From NCBI GenBank assembly GCA_947311845.1, contig CAMZMU010000055.1, positions 17,546,877 to 17,610,876 of the forward strand: a stretch of 64,000 nucleotides of DNA, given 5' to 3'. Positions 33,784 to 49,119 of the stretch are shown here, piece by piece. The notes beneath the pieces are model-generated. The model had not been told where the DNA came from. It ran no database searches and worked only from the letters and a program-made list of their open reading frames with translations. The position numbers and the translations under genes are program-made. The stretch is from Poa pratensis (Eukaryota > Streptophyta > Magnoliopsida > Poales > Poaceae). Each line of letters begins with the position of its first letter. Position 1 is the first letter of the stretch.

Positions 33784-34499
33784 CGAAGACTAGGATATTG
33801 CTCCCTAAAAGGCCCACTTACCAACGAGGTGACACCAATTTGAACAAAAAAAAAGGCAAACTAGACTAGTATTACTTTACCTTCATTAATTTGGCCCAAA
33901 AGGGCTGAGTCACAAGGTTTCCACTAAACTTGCGAAAGTTCTTCGATACCAATGTATTTATTCCATAGCAATTTCTGCCACGCGCCATTCTTAGTAAGAA
34001 TTTTAAATAACCATGTATTTAATGGGAAGGGCTATATTTTTACCTCGAGATCTTGAATTCTAATTCCTAATAACCTCCTGGAGGCAAATGACACTCTATT
34101 TACATAAACAATACTTCATTTTTTCTATGTCGCTTTACAATAAAAATATGGACCTGTAATACTCAAGCCTCTACCGCACACTTTTGAGAATCTAGAAGAA
34201 AATTGTCATATATAATACTAGAGTGTTAAGCACCGAGTTGATCAATACAAGATGTCCTCGAGAGGACAAATGCTTTCCTTTCCAACTACTAAGCCATAGC
34301 CACTTATCTATCCTTTCTTCCACCAGTTTCCAATCCATATTCCAAAGCTTCTGGTAGTGGGTCGGGATTGCAAGATACAAGATTGGAAAATGGTTAATCT
34401 TAAGTATATAAATCTGCTTAAAGGCGCAAAGCACCACTTTGAGGTATTTAATATCTCTTATTCCTTCTTCTCTTATGGTCACTGCCTCTGGCATGATGG

Positions 34500-37214
<2,715 letters not shown>

Positions 37215-38279
37215 GGCTGTGAGCTAATCTCAAGTGCTAAGCTAACGCCACTAGTATGCAGAAAAAAAGACTAAACATAATATTACGACATGATTTTACA
37301 ACTCACGTTGCTAAGCTGTATTTTCAATAAAGGACACATACAAGCATAGGGAGATCACAAATCGCCTCGTTTCGTTTGACCCTTCATATTTACGATTTAC
37401 GATGCACACAGCGGCACTCAAACTCTCACGCACAAAAAGGAAAACACATAGTCATGTATGGCAAAAAGGCAAAAACTACCTCCATTTTACTCCATAAAGA
37501 AGGTGCACACGTTTTACAAGATTTGTCTTTGACTATGAATTAATCCATGTATAAGGACTATTTGATATAGAATTGATATCATTAGAGAGTGTTTTTTTCA
37601 ACACAAATCTAGCTAACAATATCAATTATGCACTATATAATCTAGATATGGCTGGTCAATTCGTTTGGGCAAAATTTGTCTTGAAACGTGCGTACACCTT
37701 ATTCATAGGAATGGAGAAAATATCGACCGTAACAGGGTAAGGGTGGAGGGCCAAAATCGCAACGACTAAGCCATCACTTATTGGGTGAAGATATATGGCT
37801 GAGTTAGACGTGTGCCGAACAGTTGTGTGTGTGTGTATTGGTTGGGGGGTGGGGGTGTCTCTAGACAGTATAAAAATATAACATTTTCATATAGCCATAC
37901 TGTCAAATCAAGCTATCAGTCCCACAACGTGACATGTAACAAGATTGACAAATATATTAGCGATACTATAAGGCGGAAAGTGCATTTATTTGAGGCCGAA
38001 CTCCACGGAGCTCGGTATTTTAAAAATACCATGCAAAATTCGTATTATTTTAGGGTAAAGAAATGACAAATCTAATAGAATAATAACTTTTTCAAAACGT
38101 TTATTGTTCACCAATCTAGATCCACTCATTTGTCAATTTTTACGAGCACAAAGTATAATGAATTTTGGATTACATTTTTGCACAATTATATATTATATTA
38201 TTATCTAGATTTTGGATCAACTGGACCAAATATCACTGTTTTTGGACAAAAATGGGTCAAAATATACTGATTTTTCGTG
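37215..38279. other. Chitinase 3' flank and first copy of the repeated flank segment
   Basis: 37220-37480 matches the flank of the second chitinase copy (41170-41440), including GACTAAACATAATATTACG. 37736-38080 starts a segment (GGGTGGAGGGCCAA, later TATAAGGCGGAAAGTGCATT) that recurs near 39160, 41460 and 43205. No gene is seen. Confidence 0.6.
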
Positions 38280-38303
38280 CCCCCCCCCCCCCCCCCCCCC
38301 CCC
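38280..38303 (+). repeat. Poly(C) tract, 24 bases
   Basis: An uninterrupted run of C separates AT-rich foldback-type sequence from a GC-rich stretch. Its length is probably unstable. Confidence 0.9.
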
Positions 38304-38329
38304 GACTTGTGCATAGCTCCGCCTCTAGG

Positions 38330-39008
38330 ATTGACCACCGTATTTTGCGAGGTGGCTGCATGAGCAGGGGTCCCGGTGGCTCAACGGCCCTGGCGAGTGG
38401 CGGCGCTGCCGGTTCGAGGTCGAGGCGCGGCTACAGGTGAAGCTGTTGTTCAATGAGCCCGGCGCGGCTACAGGTGAAGCTGCTGTTCAACGAGGCGTGG
38501 ACGTTGGCGACATGCAATACTACTACGGCGGCCAGACCCATACCACGGGCCCCAGTGAGGACAACACTGTTGGACGGTGGTGTAGGAGCAGTAGGAAGGC
38601 TGCGATTGCACGACTCTTGCACGGGTGAGGGGAGATCAACATCATTCGGCCGAAGAAAATACACACAACAATTTAGAGCACTGCGGCGGAAAGAAGAGAA
38701 GAACATAGAAGAAAATTGCATACCCGACGAGCTCCGGCTGTCCGGCCATTGCCGGACATGATGAAGAAAGGAGAACAGTTGAGATGGGGGAGGGGGTGGT
38801 CACGTGCGCGTCGCTGTTCGACTGCGCGTTTGTAATGCTGACGAGCTCCGACAGTTCGCTGTATGCCTGCTGATGAGCTCCGGCCACTGCCGGACATGAG
38901 CAAGACAGGAGAACGGTTGAGACGTGGTTTGGGGGTGGTCGCATGCTATGGTGACGGGCTCTAGCAGTTGTCGTTGGTCGCCTGCGCAACTTCGGCGGGA
39001 GTAGGGGA
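38330..39008. other. GC-rich stretch with imperfect duplications, no gene recognised
   Basis: Short direct repeats occur: GGCTACAGGTGAAGCTG at about 38429 and 38467. A longer imperfect repeat is built on GAGCTCCGGC..TGCCGGACATGA, near 38729-38762 and 38873-38899. Frames on both strands are short and unlike any protein I know. Confidence 0.45.
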
Positions 39009-39140
39009 TGTTGGAGATATGTCCTAGAGACAATAATAATTAAGTTATTATTTATCTCCAAGTTTATTATTAATGTTTATATCTTTATGCTATAATTGTA
39101 TTGGACACTTGAATAACAAATACAAAGTATTCAAGATCTT
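39009..39140 (+). mobile_element. Fragment of a BARE/Angela-type copia LTR (5' end only)
   Basis: TGTTGGAGATATGTCCTAGA followed by GACAATAATAATTAAG and TATGCTATAATTGTATTGG resembles the start of the abundant Triticeae Angela/BARE/WIS LTR. Only about the first 130 bases are present and there is no partner LTR. It supports the Triticeae assignment. Confidence 0.6.
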
Positions 39141-39149
39141 ATTAATTAG

Positions 39150-41170
<2,021 letters not shown>

Positions 41171-41449
41171 GCTAATCTCAAGTGCTAAGCTAGCGCCATG
41201 AATAACTGCGTGTGTGATGACGAAGTATGAAGAAGAAAAAAGACTAAACATAATATTACGACATGACTTTACAGCTCACGTTGCTAAGCTGTATTTTTCA
41301 ATAAAGGACACATACAAGTATAGAGACATGAGAGATCACAAATCGCCTCATTTCGTTTGACTCTGCTTATTTACGATTTACGATGCACACAGCCGCACTA
41401 AAATTCTCACACACAAAAAGGAAAAATGCATAGCCATGTATGGCAAATA

Positions 41450-42420
41450 TAGAGCCTAAGTGGAGGGCCAAGATCCCAAGAGTAAACCGCCACCATATTG
41501 GGTGAAGATATCCTTGGGCACCTCCTCCAACCGCACTATCGTAAATGTTCCTGTAGTCGAAATCGAATAAGACCATGAACGAACCGCAAATTCTAAACTT
41601 ATGAACGATGCCATGTAACCAAATTGACAAATATGTTAGCAATACTATAAGGCGGAAAGTGCATTATAATTTGAAATTATCAGTTATGCTTAGACCAGTT
41701 ATGCTTGAAATTATCCTTACAATTAGGATAATTTATAATCTGAGCTCCACTGCTTTCTAGATTTGGTCGTTATTTTAAACACTGTAAATGAAACGACAAA
41801 TTGCTGAACTCTATGCACTTGCCAGAGGATAGATGGAACACTAGGAGACCGATAGGAAAAGGTTTCGAGGGCGAGGAGTCGCGGATACTCCTGTTATGAA
41901 ATGCAAAGAGTATTTTTTTTAGCATGTTTGAAACAGGATATCGGAAGAATATTTAAGAAAAAACATAATAGGACATACGGTTAATGGGCCGGCCTTTTAT
42001 AGGAGATCTTTAATTGGACAATGGCATGCAGAAGCAGTGTCGGACGTAGGAACTGGGCCTGAGGCCGAATTAATCTGGCCTAATTACATCTCCGAAGGGA
42101 AAACACGTAAACAGAATTTACGGCTGGCCGCGTACGTACAGGTACAACGTATACTCTATGCAAATTAATCGGAAATTCGAAAGAAAGGGATATAGAGAAA
42201 AAATTATGTTGAGAGTGGGATTTGAACCCACGCCCTTTCGGAACAGACCCTCGATCTGCCGCCTTAGACCAACTCGGCCATCTCAACATTTATTAACAGC
42301 AATATATCGTGTCTTATAAAAATTAAATTATGACTATTACGATCCGGACGTGAGAAAGACTGGTAACGTGCTGAGGGATATTCGCTAACACGGCGGTTAT
42401 CGTCCGACAAGGCGACAACG
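41450..42420. repeat. Flank plus tRNA cassette, copy 2
   Basis: This has the same order of landmarks as copy 1, with a deletion in the left part. It reads GGGCCGGCCTTTTATAGGAG followed directly by ATCTTTAATTGGACAATGGC, which is the uninterrupted form of the site that carries a retroposon in the 8.15-kb units. Confidence 0.75.
42207..42287 (-). tRNA. tRNA-Leu-like gene, nominal anticodon GAG, copy 2
   Basis: This is identical in the tRNA part to the copy at 40399-40479, including C at position 33. A stronger terminator (six T on the minus strand, 42197-42203) follows. A and B boxes are intact. Confidence 0.7.
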
Positions 42421-42449
42421 CTTACGCTGTTTTGGGGCATTCTAACTGG

Positions 42450-42890
42450 GTCCCGGTGCGAAAAGGCGTCGCACCAGAGCAGCGATATGCATATGGAGGC
42501 CGAACTACACGTCGTTCTTTGTTTCGAAAATCAAATTTTAGAGTTTCAAAAAAATCTGAAAAACATTTTGGGTGTAAATGATGTTGTATTATACCGCGTG
42601 TAAAATCTCAACTAGGTTGTGTAAAAATGACAGAATCTGAATTTGAAAGTAGTGGACAGTGAAAAATTTGAACACTAAAAATGACAGATTTTGATATTTT
42701 TGTGTAGCTCAGAATAGAAATTATTTTGAATTGAGAATTTGCATGTTGGTAGGATTCACTATTATCTACATTCAGAGGTTTTCTCGGATTTTTTTGATAC
42801 TTCAAAATGTGGTTTTTGAATTTAGAAAAATAAGTAGCTATATGTAGCTCAGCCTACATTTTGACTTTCCGTCGCATCAACGATGTACAC
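42450..42890. mobile_element. Foldback-type MITE
   Basis: The left landmark is TGCGAAAAGGCGTCG, with GGAGGCCGAACTAC. The right end reads GTAGCTCAGCCTAC and TTGACTTTCCGTCGCA. The interior is an AT-rich imperfect palindrome (TGTGTAAAAATGACAGA and TGTGTAGCTCAGAATA). It is the same family as 49120-49700. Confidence 0.5.
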
Positions 42891-43189
42891 ACTGTAGATT
42901 CATATATGCATACGTGCTCATCTCCAGCCATTACGCTAATATGTCTTCGGCCATTACCCATTAACCCCTCATCTCAGCCCTATTTGGCTATTTGCAACAT
43001 CGAATATTTTTCACCCACAAACAAATTAGCTTCGTATTGATTATAAAATTGTTATTTACACGTAAAGAAACTGTCCCACACGGCGTAGGCACGTAGCATA
43101 TCACCCACATGCTTCGCGCAGGCTAAAAACAAAAAAAATGTTGTGGATATGGATTTTTTGAATTAAGATAGTTCCATAAGAGTACAAAT

Positions 43190-43221
43190 AATAGACGCGC
43201 ATTGCACGTGCAAGATTACTA
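43190..43221 (+). mobile_element. Helitron 3' end (plus strand)
   Basis: GCATTGCACGTGCAAGATTA precedes CTAG at 43218-43221 and a T, giving a hairpin-forming string and the CTRR-T ending of a Helitron. The sequence to the right (TTGGGTGAAAATATCC) continues the flank cassette at the point where sister copies read A then TTGGGTG, so the insertion is between A and T as expected. The 5' end was not found. Confidence 0.5.
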
Positions 43222-44074
43222 GTTGGGTGAAAATATCCTTGGGCACCTACTCCAACCGCGTACAAACTACCGTAAATGTTACTATCGTCGAATAAGACCA
43301 CGAACGAACCGGTGTGTACATCTGCAATGGAGATGGATTTTAGTAGAAAAAATCATAGCATTTCTACATAGCCATAGTGTCAAATCAAGCTATCACTCCC
43401 ACCCAGAATTCTAAACTTATGGTCAATGCCATGTGACAAGATTGACAAATATATTAGCAATACTACAAGACGGAAAGTGTTTTTGGAGGCTGAGCTCCAC
43501 GGAGCTCGTTATTAAAAAAAATTCTGCATTTTTATTTTTCAAAAAATTTGAAACAATAATTCTAGGTGTAGTTAATGTCGAGATCTACCTGGGTGCAAAA
43601 TCTCAATGCAAAATTCATATGCTCTACAAAAAATGACTATCTGACAAAATTTCGAAATTTTCAAAATGTGTACTGCTCACAGATGTACATCCACTCATTT
43701 GTTAATTTTTACCAGCCAAATATAACGAATTTTGGGTTAAATTTTTGCACACTTATTATAAGCCACCCGGATAGTTGACCATATAGAGCAGACAGCCTTA
43801 CGCTAAAAAAAGTGTGATGACAAAAACAACATTTTTATGCTCTTAAACCAGTTATCCTTGAATAGTTATCCTTATAATTAGGATGACACCTCTGCCCGAA
43901 GGTATCACGCAGATAGTTTAATAATTAGGGCTCCACTATTTTTTACATTTGGTCGTTATTTTCAACTGGGACATCGGGTCATGAAATGCATTGAGAAAGC
44001 GCCAAAATGCTACACTGTATGCACTTCCCAGAGGATAGGGGGAACCCTAGGAGAACAATGGGAAAATATTTCGT
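43222..44074. repeat. Flank plus tRNA cassette, copy 3 (left part)
   Basis: This matches copies 1 and 2 from TTGGGTGAAGATATCC through AGGGGGAACCCTAGGAGA and GGGAAAATATTTCG, where a foldback MITE interrupts it. The remainder of copy 3 lies inside the 8.15-kb unit (44783-44830, 45080-45175, 47030-47065 and 47918-48245). Confidence 0.65.
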
Positions 44075-44782
44075 TTCGGAGTGAGGCGTTTTGCCTCCCG
44101 AGCTACATGTAGCTCGTTTTTTGAAAATTTAAAATTTGCATTTTTAAGTTTCCAAAAATCGAAAAAAATTCTCAGATGTAAATAGTGATTTGATCTACAA
44201 GTTTGCAAAATTTCAACTCAAAAATCGTTGTATTGTGGGCTGGACAAAAATGACAAATAGGTGGATCTAGGTGTGAAATTTTGCCCAATTTGTCTTTTTT
44301 GTGTACTCCAAAACACTACGAATTTTGAGTTGAAACTTTGCACGCTTCTAAATCTTGACACTATCTACATCTAGGATTTTTTTACACGATTCTATGAAAC
44401 TCATAAGGCCTTGTTTACTTCTAATGTATTTGGAGTGTATTCTAAGAGAATTGAGGGGATTATCCCGGATCTCAAAAATGCCCAATAGTCCGTTTACTAA
44501 TCCGGTTTTGGAAGGGATAATCACTAAATATCCCCACGAACCACCTCATTTTTGCCTAAATTGAAAACTCTAGCCCATGCTAGTATATTGTGGGTGAAGA
44601 GTATTTATGAGGATTTTTTTGGGGATTGGGTGAAAGCAAGAATTTCACCAAATCCACTCTCATCCCCAATCCTCTTGGGATGAAAATACACCCCTAATAA
44701 ATAAGGCCTAAGTGCAGATTTCGATTTTTTTTTAAATGAGCTATATGTAGCTCGAGCTCTGTTTGAACTTTTCGTTTCGAGG
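44075..44782. mobile_element. Foldback MITE, itself carrying a Tourist MITE
   Basis: It is bounded by GAGCTACATGTAGCTCG on the left and GAGCTATATGTAGCTCGAGC on the right. The flanking TTTCG is duplicated around it, at about 44070 and 44778. The left part (to 44214) occurs only here; the rest is repeated in every 8.15-kb unit. The unit boundary therefore falls inside this element. Confidence 0.55.
44407..44708. mobile_element. Tourist-like (PIF/Harbinger) MITE, 302 bp
   Basis: The ends are GGCCTTGTTTACTTC and, inverted, GGCCTTATTTATTAG, with a TAA target duplication on both sides (44404-44406 and 44709-44711). Copies lie at 52549-52851 and 60698-61000 in the other units. Confidence 0.75.
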
Positions 44783-45151
44783 GTGGATATTCCTGCTATG
44801 AATGAAATGAGTATTTTTTTATGAATGCAAGGAGTATTTTTTTACTAGCATATTTGAAACAGGGCATGCTAGTATATTGTGGGTGAAGAGTATTTATGAG
44901 GATTTTTTGGGGATTGGGTGAAAGCAAGAATTTCACCAAATCCACTCCCATCCCCAATCCTCTTGGGGATGAAAATACACCCCTAATAAATAAGGCCTAA
45001 GTGCAGATTTTGATTTTTTAAAATGAGCTATATGTAGCTCGAGCTCTGTTTGAACTTTTCGTTTCGAGGGTGGATATTCCTGCTATGAATGAAATGTGTA
45101 TTTTTTATGGAATGCAAGGAGTATTTTTTTTACTAGCATATTTGAAACAGG
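44576..45151. repeat. Two-copy tandem duplication of 289 bp across the Tourist MITE end
   Basis: 44576-44864 and 44865-45151 both start CATGCTAGTATATTGTGGG and end at ACTAGCATATTTGAAACAG. The duplicated block starts inside the Tourist MITE and runs through the foldback end into cassette sequence. The same doublet exists in units B (from about 52718) and C. Confidence 0.85.
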
Positions 45152-45175
45152 ATATCAGAAGAATATTTAAGAAGA

Positions 45176-46847
45176 CTAGCTAATTGCCCGTGCTATGCTA
45201 CGGGATATACATCAGTATAGAAGAGAATAATGTCATTGTACAAAGTGGAGCATGTTTGATTTTAATCGGATAGCTTGAAGCAGTGTAATTACTGATGAAT
45301 AATGTGCGGCCTTTTATTAATATCTTTACATCGGTACAAACAGTTTGCCGGATCAGTTCTAGGATTACATCATGAAAGAAAACCAAGCCTAAGGTGAAGA
45401 ATGATATCTCTTGGAGTTTTTAGCATTTAATTTGAACTTGATTGAAACTTTCGTGGCATATTCTTCCAAACCAGTAGAAAGGTGAAGAGATTTAAGTTTC
45501 CAGATCATGTTCCATTATAAATACCCATGTCTCTAGTTTTGTTCTTAGCTTCCAGCAGAACCATTGGAGAGGCCGAGCCGTTATCTCTGTTCAATCCGGC
45601 GTGCCCTCCTTCCATGCGTCTCCTCAGGCACCTCTCTGCATTTTCCCCGGACAATTTGTGGCGTCTTTGCGTTCTCCAATAGTTGTCCTGCAGGAAACAA
45701 TCGTTCATCCCAGATTCAATAATCATGGAAACTTGTGACAGATTATTTTTTTATGGTAAATGATGACAGTATTTTGTTCTCACAAATACAAGTGATTTAC
45801 CTAGCTATGTGATTCTAGTATTCTGAAAATCATACTACGGGTATTAAATGTCCAATATGAACCTTCTTGCATCACAATAATCGATAACGCTAGGGAATTG
45901 GATTTGGGAGTTGAGAATCTCTCATCTGAGACAGTCTCACACCTAGGAGGAGGGAACCAAAAGACGTAGTCGTCTAGCCTCCGTGTCATCCAGCCTCAGT
46001 GTCTCCAAGACACCGTCTCGAACTTCCCTTCGACGATCATCGTGTCGGGGCCTATTTTCTCCATACTGCATGCGCATAAAATAGTCGATAAAATGAATAA
46101 ACGTTATAATTTCTGTAAGCTCAGGATAATGAAAGCAGAGACAATATGGTTACAAGCCAGAGAGGGAAATTAAACAGTTAAGTAAGATCCAAATCGCACA
46201 CAATCCAGTAAAATTCAAATTCGCTACCATGCAGTCTGCATACGTCTACAATGAAGCAAGTATAATTAAATTGTTTAATTTCGAGTCCGTGGTGCTAATG
46301 GGGTTGCAAGTCTGTATCGGCTGAAATGAGTATTGTGTTGTAGATAAAGCGTGTTATCTCGTGAGAAACAACGCAACCAATATGCTAAAACTCCATTATA
46401 GACTAATAAATCTGCCCACGCTACATACCTTGGAGACTATTTGGTGATGAATTTCCCCAGACAACTTGGTCGTGAGGAAGACGGTGCCAGAATGCCCCAA
46501 CTCTGGAGCTGAGATTTTTTGTCCGTGGGATGGGTTTTCGGGGAGGGGGTACGATGGGTGGCCAGGATGGTTACTAAAGGCATAAAGATTATTCGGATGG
46601 CAGGTATTTAAGTTTGGAATGTGTTATTCGTGATCTATAAATTAATTGTACCTTCTAGTACGTGCTAGATTAAATAAATCGAGATTTAATGCTATCATTT
46701 GATTACCGTAGCGAGATTTGATTTGGCATTGATGTGGTGGGGAAAAACCCGGAGCGGGAAAAAACCATGTTGACGAGAGGGTGGGAGGCTTGACGAAGGA
46801 ACCAATCGTTCCTTTTAGATAAAAAAAATAAAGTAGAGAAGTAGAGA
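45176..46847 (-). mobile_element. Non-autonomous Helitron, unit A
   Basis: Read on the minus strand, it begins TCTCTACTTCTCTAC after an A (46847-46833) and ends with the hairpin CCCGTAGCATAGCACGGG, then CAATTAG and CTAG followed by T (45176). This is the full set of Helitron landmarks. It has no RepHel. Possible spliced exon remnants lie on the minus strand: HGQKISAPELGHSGTVFLTT near 46500 with a GTATGT donor, and NYWRTQRRHKLSGENAERC near 45690 after a CCTGCAG acceptor. These suggest captured gene pieces; I cannot name the gene. The 5' boundary is uncertain because a 160-bp direct repeat straddles it. Confidence 0.65.
46641..46802. repeat. Direct repeat at the Helitron 5' end, first copy (partner 46853-47031)
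   Basis: ATTAATTGTACCTTCTAGTA to TTGACGAAGGAAC recurs at 46853-47031 in the same orientation with a few changes. One copy is inside and one outside the predicted Helitron 5' end. Copies exist in units B and C. Confidence 0.8.
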
Positions 46848-47065
46848 TATAGATTAATTGTACCTTCTATTACGTGCTAGATTAACTGGTTATACAAGGA
46901 AATAAATCCGAGATTTAATGCTATCGTTTGATTACCGTAGCGAGATTTGATTTGGCATTGATGTGGTGGGGAAAAAACCGGAGCGGGAAAAAACCATGTT
47001 GACGAAAGGGTGGGAAGCTTGACGAAGGAACGTATGGGGTGAATGAGCCGGCCTTATATAGGGGA

Positions 47066-47917
47066 TTTTTTTTTAATTTTTCCACATATATTAAACCAAA
47101 ACCAGCAAAGAGTACACGATTACATCGATTATAAAAACAAAACTAAAAGAGACTAGCAAATCTATGAGATCTTCAAGCCTTTTCTTCATCCATGACACAA
47201 TCTTGTACTTTTCTAAAGGCAACCGTGGAACAACGCCGAAACCAACAAACCACAGACCTGTGAATACCACCGAAGGCTCTCCCTTTTTAATTTTGAGCCA
47301 CAGTGCCAAGACTTTGTGCACGCACGAAGCCATTAAATTAATCAAGCAACATCGGCAAGAGCACCACCACTGATATTCCAGGGACAAATAACCGAACCAC
47401 TTTGTCAACGTCGTTGGGAGCCGAGAGAACGAATCACCAATGCCGAAGACGTAGCAGCCGGGATAGATATTGCGAGGACAAATCTCCTCGCGACAACCAT
47501 GAGAAACAATCCAAAATTGATCTGGCGAAGCAAGATCTGAAGAACCATACCTAGACAGATTTAATTTTCCAAAGCCACCATTGACGTCGGGAAGGGTATC
47601 TCGCCGTCGAACGAAGCGTGGAAGATCACTTATTACAGACGAGACCATCTCCATTAACGAAGAAGATGACGACCAAAACGAAACTCTAACATTAAGGACC
47701 TTCAAAAAGCGTCGTGCGCAGGTCCGAGGTCCCCACCTCTCCTATTGCCAGAACGGCATCTAGAGGAGGCGAGGACCCGTCGAATCTTTTGAAGGCGACG
47801 ACGATGGAACTGCAGATGTCACCGGCGGCGGCGGCTAGGGTTGAAACCCTAGGCAGCCGCCACGATCGCCTCGCTCTCCGCTCTATTCGTACGTACCGGT
47901 TTGTTTTCTGTTCGCCA
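47066..47917 (-). mobile_element. LINE-type retroposon with CTTATATAGGGG target duplication, unit A
   Basis: The left end is a run of T (minus-strand A tail) after CTTATATAGGGGA (47053-47065). The right flank repeats CTTATATAGGGG at 47918-47929. The minus-strand leader contains CCTAGGGTTTCAACCCTAG and GCCGCCGCCGCCGG, and the end TTAATATATGTGG resembles the tail of 12102-12973. A 204-residue minus-strand frame (47705-47091) is open, but it has no recognisable domain. Cassettes at 40180 and 41990 show the same site without the insert. Confidence 0.8.
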
Positions 47918-48070
47918 CTTATATAGGGGGTATTTAATTGGACAATGGCATGCAGAAGCTGTGTCGGACGTAGGAACTGGGAGTGGAGAGCATTTACGGC
48001 TGGACGCGTACGTACAGGTACAAGTTGTACAGTACAACGCTATGAAAATTAATCGAAAATTCGAAGAAGG

Positions 48071-48140
48071 GGATTTGAACCCACGCCCTTTCGGAACAGA
48101 CCCTCGATCTGCCGCCTTAGACCAACTCGGCCATCTCAAC
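48071..48140 (-). pseudogene. Truncated tRNA-Leu-like sequence, unit A
   Basis: This matches the 40399-40479 copy from its 5' end through the T-loop, but the 3' acceptor strand is replaced (GAAGAAGGGGATTTGAAC instead of GTTGAGAGTGGGATTTGAAC on the plus strand). The acceptor and T stems cannot form, so it is a dead tRNA. The open frame beginning MLRWPSWSKAADRGSVPKG is only the translated tRNA. Confidence 0.85.
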
Positions 48141-48245
48141 ATTTATTAACAGCAATATATCGTGTCTTATAAAAGTTAAATTATGACTATTACGATCCGG
48201 ACGTGAGAAAGACTGGTAACGTGCTGAGGGATATTCGCTAACACG

Positions 48246-49110
48246 AAGTTGATCGTCCGATGCATCCTCCAAGGCTCCAATAGTCCATTGACGCACATCG
48301 CTGTTTATATATACTACTACTCAGTTTTTGTACATTGTGAGCCTTCAGTATATGGGTACGAACAACTCCAACAATTTGCACCAAATGTTTCTCAACTTTA
48401 TTTTTCCTAGTTGGTGTCAAAAAGAGTTGCCTTTTATTTCAAACGTTCACCAAATATGGGGAACATTTTGGTGCCTTCACCAACCATTCGTTGTCTATGA
48501 TACCCACCCGGAATCTCTCTCATGTGAATCCCAGTCTTAACCCTCTCTAATGTGGATAGCACCTACGTCACCTGCCAAAAATTGGGTGAAGCCTCTCCGC
48601 CCCGCCCTAATTCCCGCCACCGCCCCCCTCATTGCCGTCTTCTCCGGCCGGATCACGACCCAATTCAGCTGGAAATTATCGAGGTACAGCTTCACATCGT
48701 CGATACGTGCGCGCACCTCCATCCCTGCCAGTCCACGTTGCCGCCCCGCAGTCACCGTGGAGCACCTCCACTGCTCAACACCAGTTGCAAGATATAAAAA
48801 CTTAAAGGCGCTGCATGTTGGGAGCTTGTTTATTTTCAACTTATCAAAGTCCGGTCTGGCAGTGGCGAGCATATGCCGCGCAACAGTCAACTGACGGCGG
48901 TGATGACACCGGCAACCATGATGCGACGACAATCGTCGAGAACAAGGGAAAATCCCATGAGAGAACATGAGAAGGGGCAAAGATGGTCGGGCCGAGTGGC
49001 AGCTCCCTAATGGACTTAATCTAAACACAGTTATGTGGCCTATGTATGATGGAAATGACCAATAATTATTGGACAACCCATACGCTATTTTTTTTCCATT
49101 CGTACCGGTC
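48246..49110. other. Unit segment of unknown nature with an open 179-residue frame
   Basis: After the cassette end (GGGATATTCGCTAACACG) the sequence has a TATATATA string near 48307, and near 48560-48900 a moderately GC-rich stretch. A minus-strand frame (49076-48537) of 179 residues and shorter plus-strand frames overlap here. Neither has a domain I recognise. It could be a gene fragment; the copy in unit B (56394-57258) is identical in its open frame. Confidence 0.35.
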
Positions 49111-49119
49111 CCAGTGAGA

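Larger units (their letters stand above)
27250..34494 (-). pseudogene. Dead LINE: reverse transcriptase C-terminus and zf-RVT domain, interrupted by three insertions
   Basis: Read right to left, fragments join into one LINE polyprotein end. 34494-34190 gives AIPTHYQKLWNMDWKLVEER and SSWKGKHLSSRGHLVLINSV (reverse transcriptase thumb). 34190-33790 continues in broken frames. Near 33810 REQYPSL begins, and near 33450 RAIVRHK resumes after an insertion. 33434-33327 gives FPRGLVSLARGMHMISYG. 33194-32967 gives the zinc-binding zf-RVT start (MYLAMVHSGNKTFWKLL), and 27612-27250 gives its end (AIWLCRNDMVL). The interruptions are a MITE (33465-33783), a hAT MITE (33203-33318) and the gypsy element (27618-32966). 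Each removes cleanly at its target duplication to rejoin the protein. Multiple stops show the LINE is inactive. The upstream part of the gene is missing beyond 34500. Confidence 0.75.

Noticed and set aside
47849..48142. 97-residue minus-strand frame starting MLRWPSWSKAADRGSVPKG (also near 42080 and 55841)
   Set aside because: It is the translation of the tRNA-Leu-like sequence and its flank, a well-known false protein.
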